In this document: one piece after another, positions 16,306 to 24,939 of the stretch | How positions within the stretch are numbered: the first letter of the stretch is position 1 | Layout of the letters: each line of letters begins with the position of its first letter | NCBI GenBank assembly: GCA_018268055.1 | Contig: JAFDXF010000076.1 | Span: forward strand, 149,569 to 213,568 | Reading direction: 5' to 3' | From: Bacteroidota bacterium | GTDB lineage: Bacteria > Bacteroidota > Bacteroidia > Chitinophagales > Chitinophagaceae | Length of the DNA: 64,000 nucleotides | The notes under the pieces: generated by a model | What the model saw: the letters and a program-made list of their open reading frames with translations, nothing else | What the model was told of the DNA's origin: nothing | Database searches by the model: none | Translations under genes and position numbers: made by a program

Positions 16306-17744
16306 AGGTTGAAAATTATTTTTTACCTTTAAACAAAATTAAAGCTACGAATTTACATTTTATATTAAACGAAAAAGAGGTAAAACCTCTCCCGTCGGAA
16401 GCAGAAACAGTACTTGACTATATCCGATCCGTACAAAACCTGAAAGGAACAAAGATTGGTTGCCGCGAAGGTGATTGCGGCGCTTGTACTATTCTCGTTG
16501 GCGATTTACAAGATGGTTCTGTACGTTACCGTTCAATGACCAGTTGTTTGATGCCCTTAGTAAATGCACACGGCAAACATATAGTCACAGTTGAAGGCGT
16601 AAATTTTCCAGACAGGCTTAATCTCGTACAGCAAGCGATGGCAGACTCAGGCGCAACACAATGTGGATTTTGCACACCGGGGTTTGTGGTTTCACTCGCC
16701 GGTTATTGTCTCAGCAATCAGGATGCAACTAAAGAAAACGCCATTGCTGCTATAGATGGAAACATTTGCAGATGTACCGGATATAAATCTATTGAACGGG
16801 CAACCGATATTATTAATGAACAACTAAAAGGCAAAAACGACCCAATTGAATTTGTAGTAAAAAATAAAATATTGCCTGAATACTTTTCAGAAATCAAAGA
16901 AAAATTACAACAAATTTCAGAAGAAACAAAAAGTCTGATTGAAATTATTAAAAGACCTGAAGCTGCAAATAAGTTTTTCGTAGGTGGCGGAACGGATTTA
17001 TATGTTCAACGACATGGTGATATGAAAGAGGACAACTCTTTTCTATTCAACCGGCGTGAACTGAATTTTATTTCAAAGGAAAAGAATACCTGCTTCCTTG
17101 GCCCCGCAGTAACGGTAAGCGATTTAAGGACATCAGAAATAATCACTACAGCCATTCCACAGTTTCAAAATTTTTCCAAATTGGTTTCATCTACGCCCAT
17201 ACGAAATATGGCTACTATTGCGGGTAACTTTGTTAATGCTTCTCCGATTGGTGATTTCAGTATTTTCTTTTTAGCATTAGATGCCCAAATCGAATTAGAT
17301 TCTATTGAAAAGAAACGTACTATTCCCCTACGAAAATTTTACAAAGGATACAAACAGTTAGATAAAACATTGGATGAAATCATCAGCAGAATAAGTTTTG
17401 AATTGCCAAGCAAAAACACTTATTTGAACTTTGAAAAAATAAGCAAGCGTACACATCTTGATATTGCAAGTGTGAACACTGCTATTTGCTTGAACATAGA
17501 AAATGGCATTATTCAGAAAGCGGGATTATCTGCCGGTGGCGTTGGCCCTATTCCGATGTTTTTGGAGAAAACTTCAACTTACCTACAAGGGAAAAAAATA
17601 AATAACGATACAATCAGTGGTGCCATTGAAACCATGAAAACTGAAATCAGCCCTATTGGTGACGTAAGAGGTAGCGCTGCTTATAAAACATTATTACTAG
17701 AACAATTGATCAAAGCCCATCTAATGCCTTTGCTAAACAATTAA
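16290..17744 (+). CDS. xdhA: xanthine dehydrogenase small subunit ([2Fe-2S] and FAD domains)
   Basis: A 484-residue electron-transfer subunit of a molybdenum hydroxylase. The first [2Fe-2S] cluster ligands are C58, C63, C66 and C86 (GCREGDCGACTILVGD), and the second are C125, C128, C160 and C162 (CGFCTPGF, CRCTGY). The FAD-binding domain follows (FFVGGGTDLYVQ near 218-230 and TIAGNFVNASPIGD near 309-322), then the flavoprotein C-terminal domain. It oxidises hypoxanthine/xanthine-type substrates with the large subunit 12 bases downstream. The only ATG, at 16290, gives about 20 extra residues before the usual start and overlaps the divergent gene; a non-ATG start near NLHFILNEKE is possible. 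Confidence 0.92.
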   Translation: MSGFPKVENYFLPLNKIKATNLHFILNEKEVKPLPSEAETVLDYIRSVQNLKGTKIGCREGDCGACTILVGDLQDGSVRYRSMTSCLMPLVNAHGKHIVTVEGVNFPDRLNLVQQAMADSGATQCGFCTPGFVVSLAGYCLSNQDATKENAIAAIDGNICRCTGYKSIERATDIINEQLKGKNDPIEFVVKNKILPEYFSEIKEKLQQISEETKSLIEIIKRPEAANKFFVGGGTDLYVQRHGDMKEDNSFLFNRRELNFISKEKNTCFLGPAVTVSDLRTSEIITTAIPQFQNFSKLVSSTPIRNMATIAGNFVNASPIGDFSIFFLALDAQIELDSIEKKRTIPLRKFYKGYKQLDKTLDEIISRISFELPSKNTYLNFEKISKRTHLDIASVNTAICLNIENGIIQKAGLSAGGVGPIPMFLEKTSTYLQGKKINNDTISGAIETMKTEISPIGDVRGSAAYKTLLLEQLIKAHLMPLLNN

Positions 17745-17756
17745 TAATCGGCAATA

Positions 17757-20015
17757 ATGAAAAATATTGATTCATATACACATGTACGAGGTGAGTCTAT
17801 TTATTTAGATGATATTCCATTGCAAGCAGGCACATTGTTTGCCGCAGCACTCGACTCACCAATAGCACACGGTGTTATTAAAAAATTAGATTATACAGAA
17901 GCAGAGAAAACAGAAGGCATCGTAAGAATATTTACTTATAAAGATATTCCCGGCAAAAATCAAATAGGCAGTATCATACCTGACGAAGAACTATTTGCTG
18001 AAACAAATGTTCACTTTTCCGGAATGCCAGTTGCTTTGATAGTGGGCATTTCGCCTGAAGTGTTGCGCATTGCCTTAAAAAAAATTATTCTGGAAATTGA
18101 ACAGCTACATCCAATTACCGATCCACGAGAAGCACAAAAGAAAGGAGAATTAATCATGCAACCCAGAACATTTAGGCTCGGGGATGTTGCTTCGGCATGG
18201 AAAAATTGCGAATACATCATTGAAGGAATTTCTGAAATAAATGGCCAAGAGCATTTATACATAGAAACACAAGGCGCTTATGCTATACCGCAAGAAAGCG
18301 GAGCACTCAGAGTTTATTCCTCTACTCAGGGGTTGACAGCTGTACAAAGTACGATTGCCAGCGTGCTCAATATATCAATGAGCAATGTAGAAGTCGACAC
18401 AACAAGGCTCGGCGGAGGCTTTGGTGGTAAAGAAGATCAAGCAACAGCTTGGGCAGTTTTATGTTCACTTGCAGCTTATCATTTAAAACGCCCGGTGAAA
18501 TATTCATTGCATCGCATGGAAGATATGCGCATGACAGGAAAGCGACATCCTTATTCAGCCGATTTTAAAATCGGGCTCAATAAAGATTTAAAAATATTAG
18601 CTTTTGAAGCAACATTTTATCAAAATGCCGGAGCATCAGCCGACTTGTCTCCAGCTGTAATGGAAAGAACTTTATTTCATTGCACGAATACTTATTTCAT
18701 ACCCAACGTAACTGCAACAGCATATAGTTGTAAAACAAACTTACCACCTAACACTGCATTCAGAGGTTTTGGCGGGCCACAGGGAATGTTTGTAATAGAA
18801 GCTGCTATTGCAAAAGCAGCAGAATGTATCAATGTGCATGCAGCAGAAATACAACATAAGAATTTATTGAAGACAGGTGATGAATTTCCTTATGGTCAAT
18901 TGGCAGAAAGTGAAGCACATGAATGTTGGAAAAAAGCAGATACACTATTTCATTTTGAACAAATGCAAAAAGATATAGATGACTTCAACATACAAAACAA
19001 ACTAACTAAAAAGGGAATGGCTATCATGCCAATATGTTTTGGTATTTCTTTTACCAAAACACTCTTAAATCAAGCAAGATCTTTAGTACATGTATATATT
19101 GATGGAAGTATCGGTGTAAGCACTGCAGCGGTAGAAATGGGACAAGGTGTTAATACAAAAATATTACAGGTAGCTGCAACTATTTTTTCTGTTCCTGCTG
19201 AGAGAGTAAAAATTTTTAGTACGAATACATATAGAATTACCAACACATCGCCCACAGCAGCAAGCACCGCAGCCGATCTAAATGGGAAGGCAACTGAAAT
19301 AGCTTGTAATGAAATTTTAAAAAGATTAAAACAAGTAGCAGCCGAAGAATTAAAAGTAAACGCAACTGACATTGAGATCAAAGATGAATATGTTTGGATA
19401 GGTGGAAAAAAAACAGTGTTGAACTGGAATAACTTAGTGCTCCTCACTTATCAGAAAAGAGTGAACCTTTCGGAATTAGCACATTATACTCCACAACAAA
19501 TTCACTTTGATGCGACAAAAGAGAAAGGTCATCCATTCACGTATCATGTGTATGGCACAGCAGCAATTACCGCAACGATAGATTGCCTTCGTGGCACTTA
19601 TGAAATTGATGCGGTGAAAGTGGTGCACGATTTTGGACAGAGCATGAATAAAATGGTGGATTGGGGACAATGCGAAGGTGGCATCGTTCAAGGCATCGGT
19701 TGGATGACAATGGAAGAAATTTTTTATGACACAAATGGAAAACTTCGCAGTAATGCACTAAGCACCTACAAAGTGCCCGACATCTATTCCACACCGAAAG
19801 AAATAACGATTCACCCCTTAGAAACAAAAAAAGAAAACTTAGCAATATTTCAAAGCAAAGCAGTAGGCGAACCACCGTTGATGTATGGCATAGGTGCATA
19901 CTTCGCTTTGCGCAATGCTATTAAAGCATTTAACCCAACAGTCAATATTCCTATTGATGCACCGATGACACCGGAAAAAGTGTTAATGAATCTTTATGAT
20001 AAAATAAACAAGTGA
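17757..20015 (+). CDS. xdhB: xanthine dehydrogenase molybdopterin-binding subunit
   Basis: A 752-residue catalytic subunit carrying the molybdenum cofactor. Order: aldehyde-oxidase a/b hammerhead domain (about 5-110, HVRGESIYLDDIP), then the molybdopterin-binding domains with RLGGGFGGKEDQ (about 219-230), NTAFRGFGGPQGMFVIE (about 334-350) and VEMGQGVNTKI. AVGEPPLMYGIG near 701-712 contains the catalytic Glu of the family. The subunit probably oxidises purines; other N-heterocycles or aldehydes cannot be excluded without the substrate-pocket residues. It is cotranscribed with xdhA (12-base gap) and xdhC (19-base gap). Confidence 0.93.
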   Translation: MKNIDSYTHVRGESIYLDDIPLQAGTLFAAALDSPIAHGVIKKLDYTEAEKTEGIVRIFTYKDIPGKNQIGSIIPDEELFAETNVHFSGMPVALIVGISPEVLRIALKKIILEIEQLHPITDPREAQKKGELIMQPRTFRLGDVASAWKNCEYIIEGISEINGQEHLYIETQGAYAIPQESGALRVYSSTQGLTAVQSTIASVLNISMSNVEVDTTRLGGGFGGKEDQATAWAVLCSLAAYHLKRPVKYSLHRMEDMRMTGKRHPYSADFKIGLNKDLKILAFEATFYQNAGASADLSPAVMERTLFHCTNTYFIPNVTATAYSCKTNLPPNTAFRGFGGPQGMFVIEAAIAKAAECINVHAAEIQHKNLLKTGDEFPYGQLAESEAHECWKKADTLFHFEQMQKDIDDFNIQNKLTKKGMAIMPICFGISFTKTLLNQARSLVHVYIDGSIGVSTAAVEMGQGVNTKILQVAATIFSVPAERVKIFSTNTYRITNTSPTAASTAADLNGKATEIACNEILKRLKQVAAEELKVNATDIEIKDEYVWIGGKKTVLNWNNLVLLTYQKRVNLSELAHYTPQQIHFDATKEKGHPFTYHVYGTAAITATIDCLRGTYEIDAVKVVHDFGQSMNKMVDWGQCEGGIVQGIGWMTMEEIFYDTNGKLRSNALSTYKVPDIYSTPKEITIHPLETKKENLAIFQSKAVGEPPLMYGIGAYFALRNAIKAFNPTVNIPIDAPMTPEKVLMNLYDKINK

Positions 20016-20034
20016 TACTTTTCAAATTTCCATC

Positions 20035-21015
20035 ATGCACAGCTCAATAAAAATTTGGAAATTAATACAAGAAAGTTTGCAGGCGAGAACACCTGTTATG
20101 TTGCTGTATGTTTTGGAAAGTAAAGGAAGCAGTCCCGGTCGCCAAGGATTTTTTATGTGTGTAAACAGTAAAGGAGCAATGGAAGGCTCGATTGGCGGCG
20201 GAATAATGGAACACAAATTTGTGGAAGTAGCCAAAGAAAAATTAAAAGAACAGCATAAAAATTTTGACAACCTACTACGCAAACAAGTACATGATAAATC
20301 TGCAGCCGAAAATCAAAGTGGAATGATCTGCTCCGGCGAACAAATGATCTATTTATATCAGATAAAAGAAACAGACAAAATAGTGGTAGAGCAAATTGTT
20401 CAATCATTGGAAAGAGAAGAGAATGGCACATTCGTTTTAACATCTTCAGGTACTATACATTTTTCTCCCTCCATCCCTGCAAAGGATTATGATTTTATTT
20501 ATCATTCAGACAATGACTGGACATACACTGAGAAAACGGGTTACAAAAATCATCTTTTCATAATAGGTGGCGGGCACTGTGCTTTGGCGTTTTCCAAACT
20601 AATGAGTGGATTAGATTTTTACATTACTCTATATGAAGAACGTGAAGAGTTAAATACCGTTTTAAAAAACAACTTTGTTCACGAAAGTATTTTGGTTGAT
20701 GATTATAGCGGATTAGGTAATTTAATTCCTTCCGGCGCTAACCAATACGTTACTATCATGACATTTGGATACCGGACAGATAAAGTTGCATTACAGTCAT
20801 TGCTTCACAAATCTTTTACTTATCTGGGCGTACTCGGTAGTAAAACAAAAATGGATAAACTGTTTGAGGCTTTTAAAGAAGAAGGTATAGATGAAAAATT
20901 ATTTGAAAAAATACACACCCCTATCGGCATCAATATCAATAGCCAAACACCTGAAGAAATTGCAGTGAGTATTGCGGCACAAATCATTCAGATTAAAAAC
21001 ATGAATAAGCGTTAA
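20035..21015 (+). CDS. xdhC: XdhC-family accessory protein for molybdenum-cofactor insertion
   Basis: A 326-residue XdhC/CoxI-family protein. The N-terminal domain shows GSSPGRQGFFMCVNSKGAMEGSIGGGIMEH (about 30-60), and the C-terminal Rossmann part shows FIIGGGHCALAFSKLM (about 174-189) and IGININSQTPEEIAVSIAAQII near the end. XdhC proteins bind molybdenum cofactor, aid its sulfuration and hand it to the XdhB subunit. The position as third gene of the xdh operon fits this. A TAC TTTTG -7 element between this gene and pnuC suggests the operon may end here. Confidence 0.9.
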   Translation: MHSSIKIWKLIQESLQARTPVMLLYVLESKGSSPGRQGFFMCVNSKGAMEGSIGGGIMEHKFVEVAKEKLKEQHKNFDNLLRKQVHDKSAAENQSGMICSGEQMIYLYQIKETDKIVVEQIVQSLEREENGTFVLTSSGTIHFSPSIPAKDYDFIYHSDNDWTYTEKTGYKNHLFIIGGGHCALAFSKLMSGLDFYITLYEEREELNTVLKNNFVHESILVDDYSGLGNLIPSGANQYVTIMTFGYRTDKVALQSLLHKSFTYLGVLGSKTKMDKLFEAFKEEGIDEKLFEKIHTPIGININSQTPEEIAVSIAAQIIQIKNMNKR

Positions 21016-21034
21016 TACATCTATTCAATTCATT

Positions 21035-21042
21035 TACTTTTG
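21035..21042 (+). promoter_or_regulatory. -7 promoter element TACTTTTG before pnuC
   Basis: An exact TAnnTTTG match 13 bases before the TTG codon of pnuC. It would give a transcript with a leader of only a few bases, or make the ATG at 21095 the real start. Confidence 0.45.
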
Positions 21043-21055
21043 AAAAAAATACATT

Positions 21056-21688
21056 TTGACTTTTACTGAAATATATCAGCAGTTTATTGATGGCATGAAA
21101 GCCACTACTTGGCTAGAATACATTGCCGTAATATTTGGCATCGTCAGTGTTTGGTTTTCGAGAAAAGAAAATATTTTGGTTTACCCCACGGGCTTGATTA
21201 ATACCACCGTTTATATTTGGCTCAGTTTTCAAGGGAGCCTTTTAGGCGAAGCAAGTGTAAATTTTTATTACACCATAATGAGTATTTATGGATGGATAAT
21301 CTGGTCAAAAAGGAATGCAGCGCATGAACACGTTGTTCATATTACATTTTCAAATAAGAAATGGTGGATATGGCAATTACTATTTTTTGCATCTTTTTAT
21401 ATTGCCATATTTTTTTCACTTTCCTATCTCAAAAAAGATTTTGCACCCGGCGCTATTCCTTGGGCAGATGCTTTTGCCTCAGCTACTGCATTCACAGGCA
21501 TGTGGTTGATGACCAAGAAAAAAGTTGAAAGCTGGGGATGGTGGATTGCTACAAACATCGCATCCATTCCTTTGTATTTTGTAAAAGGATATGTTTTTAC
21601 AAGTGTGTATTATCTAATATTATTAGTTTTAGCATTTGCCGGACTTATAGAATGGAAACGGAAAGCAAGATCAAAAATTACAACTTAA
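21056..21688 (+). CDS. pnuC: PnuC-family nicotinamide riboside transporter
   Basis: A 210-residue inner-membrane protein with about seven hydrophobic segments and the PnuC pattern. Seen are TTWLEYIAVIFGIVSVWFSRKENILVYPTGLINTTVYIW (about 17-55), NFYYTIMSIYGWIIWSKR near 70-90, and WWIATNIASIPLYFVKGYVFTSVYYLILLVLAFAGLIEWKRK near the C-terminus. It imports nicotinamide riboside or a related vitamin by facilitated diffusion. The first start is a TTG; an ATG at 21095 just before the conserved WLEY segment is an alternative. A NadR-like kinase that would trap the substrate is encoded at 45072. Confidence 0.9.
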   Translation: MTFTEIYQQFIDGMKATTWLEYIAVIFGIVSVWFSRKENILVYPTGLINTTVYIWLSFQGSLLGEASVNFYYTIMSIYGWIIWSKRNAAHEHVVHITFSNKKWWIWQLLFFASFYIAIFFSLSYLKKDFAPGAIPWADAFASATAFTGMWLMTKKKVESWGWWIATNIASIPLYFVKGYVFTSVYYLILLVLAFAGLIEWKRKARSKITT

Positions 21689-21698
21689 AACAAGAAAG

Positions 21699-23696
21699 TT
21701 ATTTCTTCTTATTATTGAAAAGCATATACAAAGCCGTTTGATAGTAAGCCTGAGTTAGTTGCTTCAAAGAATCAAAAGTTGGTTTGAGCAAAACAGTATC
21801 GGGTTTATTATTAGAAGTGATGGAAAACAAATCACCTTTTTTTGTCACCATTGATTCCCGATAAAAATATTTATTGGTCACAATACCAATATCTTTTGCA
21901 TCGTGGTCTATAATAAAGGAACAATTTCGGTAATCATCCGGCCTATTCAGAACAGTAGTATCAAAAATATTTCTACCTAATGTTTTATTTTGGTATGGAA
22001 TACTGATTAAAGATGCAATTGAAGGTAGCACATCTGTTTGCGAAACAATATTAGAAATTCTTTTAGGCGCCAAAAACGCAGGCGCATAAAATAAAAGTGG
22101 AACATGTTCGCTCGTTAGCCCTTCATCGGTCCACACACGAGGAAGCATATTACCTGCATCGCCTCTGATACCATGATCGCCAATAAAAACAAAAATGGTA
22201 TTCTTATAAAATGGTTCATTCTTTACAGACTCCATAAATTTTTTGATACAATAATCGGTATAGCGAAAGGCTTCATACTCTTGCAAACTTCCAAACCCAT
22301 ATTTTTTTAATGTATCAATTGGAAAAGACTTTGCACCCATTTCTGCCATATCAGCAGCGGGAATAGTATATGGTCGGTGATTATTCGCCGTTTGAATGAT
22401 AGAAAAAAACGGAGTTTGTTTTTTTCTCATTATTCTCAATGCCCCTTGAAATAAATCATGATCACTAATTCCCCAAACATCTACTCTCGGTGCAGCAAAA
22501 TCATTTTCTTCATACAGATGTAGCCCATTTATGTTATCCATCAACAAGCCGCGAATATTTGCCCAGCTTGTGCTACCACCGATAAAATATAATTTTTCAT
22601 AGTCTTTAAAATCATTCAGAATTGTTGATTGATTCACCATAGCCGGATTACGGCTTGCCGTTTTGGGCATTTCTACATCTGGCACACCGGTGATGGTAGC
22701 CCATACTCCGCGTGCTGTACCATAAGCAGGCGTAAAACATCGATCAAAAAAAATACCTTCTTTACTCAGTTGATTAAAATAAGGTGTAGCATCCAAAGGA
22801 TTGCCCCACATCGAACTTTTGTAAGCGCTGAAACTTTCACATATTACTAAAACCACATTGGGCTTTGTTGCATTTTGATTACCACTATAATCCCTTTCGA
22901 AATTTAAAGTACTTGAATCAGATAATGGAACACCTAAGTGTGCGGCCATTAAAGAATAATATTTCCGTGTTTCCGACAGGCTATAATTAGATTTTCTAAA
23001 CTTTAGCGAGCTCATAAAACTCTGCACCGGATTTAGCGCCACATTAGCCTTAAAATCACTTCCCAAAGAAAAAGCATCACTCCAGCGCAGAGGATATTGT
23101 CCCGGATTTCCCCAAATCAATAAAATAAAAAGAATGCTTGCTGTAACTCCCCAAACTATTCTGTTCCCTTTCGCAACACTCTTTGTTCTATTTTTTACTC
23201 GGTAAAATATTTTAACAACAACAAATATCAATAACGCTGCAACTGCAATAATGCCTAACAACATCCTGATAACAGGATAGCTTTGCCACACCATCTTCAA
23301 TGAAATACTTTGATCTTCCAAGTAGTTTAGCACCTGAGCATTCAGCCTTGCTGACACATAGCTATAATGAGCAAAATCAATAACATAAAAAAACACCAGT
23401 ACCATTAAGACAATACTCCATACCCAAAAGAATATTTTTTTGGAAAGATTGTTATGCAATGGATTCCATTTCGAAATACTACCCAATAAAAACATCAGTA
23501 ATAGAACAATGGAGAGTAGGCGTGCATCAAATCTAAGCCCCATTAAAAAAGAAGATTTAAGTTCAGTAAAGGGAAGTGAGGCCGGTTTGAAAGCAAATAC
23601 AAAAACTATTCTTAAAATTGAAAGTATAATCAATAAAAAAAATCCTGAATAACAAAGCCAGCGAAGCAAGCCGGATTGAATAGCATATTTTTTCAT
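21699..23696 (-). CDS. LTA-synthase-family sulfatase (phosphoglycerol-transferase-like)
   Basis: A 665-residue inner-membrane protein with five N-terminal helices (about residues 10-190) followed by a periplasmic alkaline-phosphatase-fold domain. The catalytic region is visible as NVVLVICESFSAYKSSMWG with the metal Glu, then FDRCFTPAYGTARGVWATITG carrying the nucleophile Thr, and FVFIGDHGIRGD with the metal-binding Asp-His. Family members transfer phosphoglycerol or phosphoethanolamine groups to envelope glycolipids. Bacteroidota lack lipoteichoic acid, so the acceptor is probably another surface lipid or glycan. It is convergent with pnuC and may be cotranscribed with the deacetylase upstream. 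Confidence 0.88.
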   Translation of the reverse strand: MKKYAIQSGLLRWLCYSGFFLLIILSILRIVFVFAFKPASLPFTELKSSFLMGLRFDARLLSIVLLLMFLLGSISKWNPLHNNLSKKIFFWVWSIVLMVLVFFYVIDFAHYSYVSARLNAQVLNYLEDQSISLKMVWQSYPVIRMLLGIIAVAALLIFVVVKIFYRVKNRTKSVAKGNRIVWGVTASILFILLIWGNPGQYPLRWSDAFSLGSDFKANVALNPVQSFMSSLKFRKSNYSLSETRKYYSLMAAHLGVPLSDSSTLNFERDYSGNQNATKPNVVLVICESFSAYKSSMWGNPLDATPYFNQLSKEGIFFDRCFTPAYGTARGVWATITGVPDVEMPKTASRNPAMVNQSTILNDFKDYEKLYFIGGSTSWANIRGLLMDNINGLHLYEENDFAAPRVDVWGISDHDLFQGALRIMRKKQTPFFSIIQTANNHRPYTIPAADMAEMGAKSFPIDTLKKYGFGSLQEYEAFRYTDYCIKKFMESVKNEPFYKNTIFVFIGDHGIRGDAGNMLPRVWTDEGLTSEHVPLLFYAPAFLAPKRISNIVSQTDVLPSIASLISIPYQNKTLGRNIFDTTVLNRPDDYRNCSFIIDHDAKDIGIVTNKYFYRESMVTKKGDLFSITSNNKPDTVLLKPTFDSLKQLTQAYYQTALYMLFNNKKK

Positions 23697-23741
23697 ACAA
23701 AGCGATGATACAGAATATAAAAGTATTGAAATTCTTACAAT

Positions 23742-24485
23742 CTAATTGGATATTTCAGATATGCGATAGAAACGGAGGTTTAACTCTTTGGCTTTCTGCA
23801 ATATTTTTTTAAGCTTATGATAAGAAACAGAATATCGTGATTGTCGATTATTTATTTCGTGACCTACCATCACTAAGCAAGTGCTATTTTGATTGGCAAT
23901 TTCCATCATCTTATTAAAAAAATCTTCGCTTCTGCGAGTATTGTCCATTCCCAATGCATATAAGATGTCATTATGTTCTGTTCGTGTTGTACTCTTTGCA
24001 AGATTATTTGTCCCGTTTAATGCACGAACACTCTTAAACTTCTTCAATAAAAGATTATCTAAAAAATAATTATGTGCTCCGTAAGGATAGGCAAATACAG
24101 TAGGATAAAACCCTTCATTATTCATGAGTTTTAAGTCCTGATTTATTTCAATACGCATTAGTTCATCTACTCCATGCCGGCCTAAATACTCAGGTAGATT
24201 GCTATGAAAAGTTGTATGATAGCCTATTTCATTCCCATGTTGCTCCATTATTCGCAGTTTATTTTTCTGGCTTGGAGTCAGTTTGTGATAAGAAGAAATA
24301 TAAAATGTAGCCTTGGCGCCAAAAGAATCAAGCAAAGGCAGGTATTGAAACCAATTGTCCACACTATTATCATCAAAGGTCATAGCAATACCGGACTGAT
24401 CCATTCTGCCGCGATGCTCATACTTCGTGCATGAGACAAGAATACTGCCTGCAAAAATTATAATATAGAATCTTAATCCGTTCAT
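23742..24485 (-). CDS. polysaccharide deacetylase (NodB-type) lipoprotein
   Basis: A 247-residue lipoprotein with a lipobox ending at C19 (ILVSCTKYE). The carbohydrate-esterase-4 motifs are present: MTFDDNSVDNW (D38, D39) and the metal pair H90-x3-H94 (GYHTTFHSNL). YPTVFAYPYGAHNYFLDN matches motif 3, and VGHEINN near 208 supplies a late His. The enzyme would remove acetyl groups from a surface or peptidoglycan sugar outside the inner membrane. It lies 45 bases upstream of the LTA-synthase-like gene on the same strand, so both may modify the same envelope polymer. Confidence 0.85.
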   Translation of the reverse strand: MNGLRFYIIIFAGSILVSCTKYEHRGRMDQSGIAMTFDDNSVDNWFQYLPLLDSFGAKATFYISSYHKLTPSQKNKLRIMEQHGNEIGYHTTFHSNLPEYLGRHGVDELMRIEINQDLKLMNNEGFYPTVFAYPYGAHNYFLDNLLLKKFKSVRALNGTNNLAKSTTRTEHNDILYALGMDNTRRSEDFFNKMMEIANQNSTCLVMVGHEINNRQSRYSVSYHKLKKILQKAKELNLRFYRISEISN

Positions 24486-24634
24486 TTCTTCAAATTACAA
24501 AGCCCTGCCAATTGACCGCAAGTGTAAAAACTTCAAAAATATCAAAATAACCTTTGTGAACAAAATGCTCTATCCGGCATTTAACCTATTGAAAATAGAT
24601 TTATGTTTACAGTACAAAAATTGAATTAAGTACA

Positions 24635-24904
24635 ATGGAGACGATTCCCAACAAAGATTTACCCCATATTGCCTTTCAAGAACCTATACGTATTCGTGTA
24701 GAGCCGGGAAAAGTTTATTCTTGGTGTAGCTGCGGCCTTACCGCTGTCACTCCTTTTTGTGATAATACACATAGAAAAATAGAAGGGCAACCTTTTAAAA
24801 GTATAAAAGTGCAGTTTGATAAAGAGCAGGATATTTGGTTTTGTCAATGCAAGCAAACAAAGACACCGCCCTTTTGTGATGGATCGCACAAAGCCTTGAA
24901 GTAA
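24635..24904 (+). CDS. double CDGSH iron-sulfur domain protein
   Basis: An 89-residue protein made of two CDGSH-type [2Fe-2S] modules in tandem. The ligands are C31, C33, C42 and H46 (CSCGLTAVTPFCDNTH) and C70, C72, C81 and H85 (CQCKQTKTPPFCDGSH). The three-Cys-one-His cluster is redox-active and labile in characterised relatives (mitoNEET type), so a role in electron transfer or cluster storage is likely. The first module has CDNTH instead of CDGSH but keeps all ligands. It stands alone, convergent with the aminotransferase. Confidence 0.93.
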   Translation: METIPNKDLPHIAFQEPIRIRVEPGKVYSWCSCGLTAVTPFCDNTHRKIEGQPFKSIKVQFDKEQDIWFCQCKQTKTPPFCDGSHKALK

Positions 24905-24939
24905 TAAATTTCAAATACAATATTTTTTAGCACCCGTTT

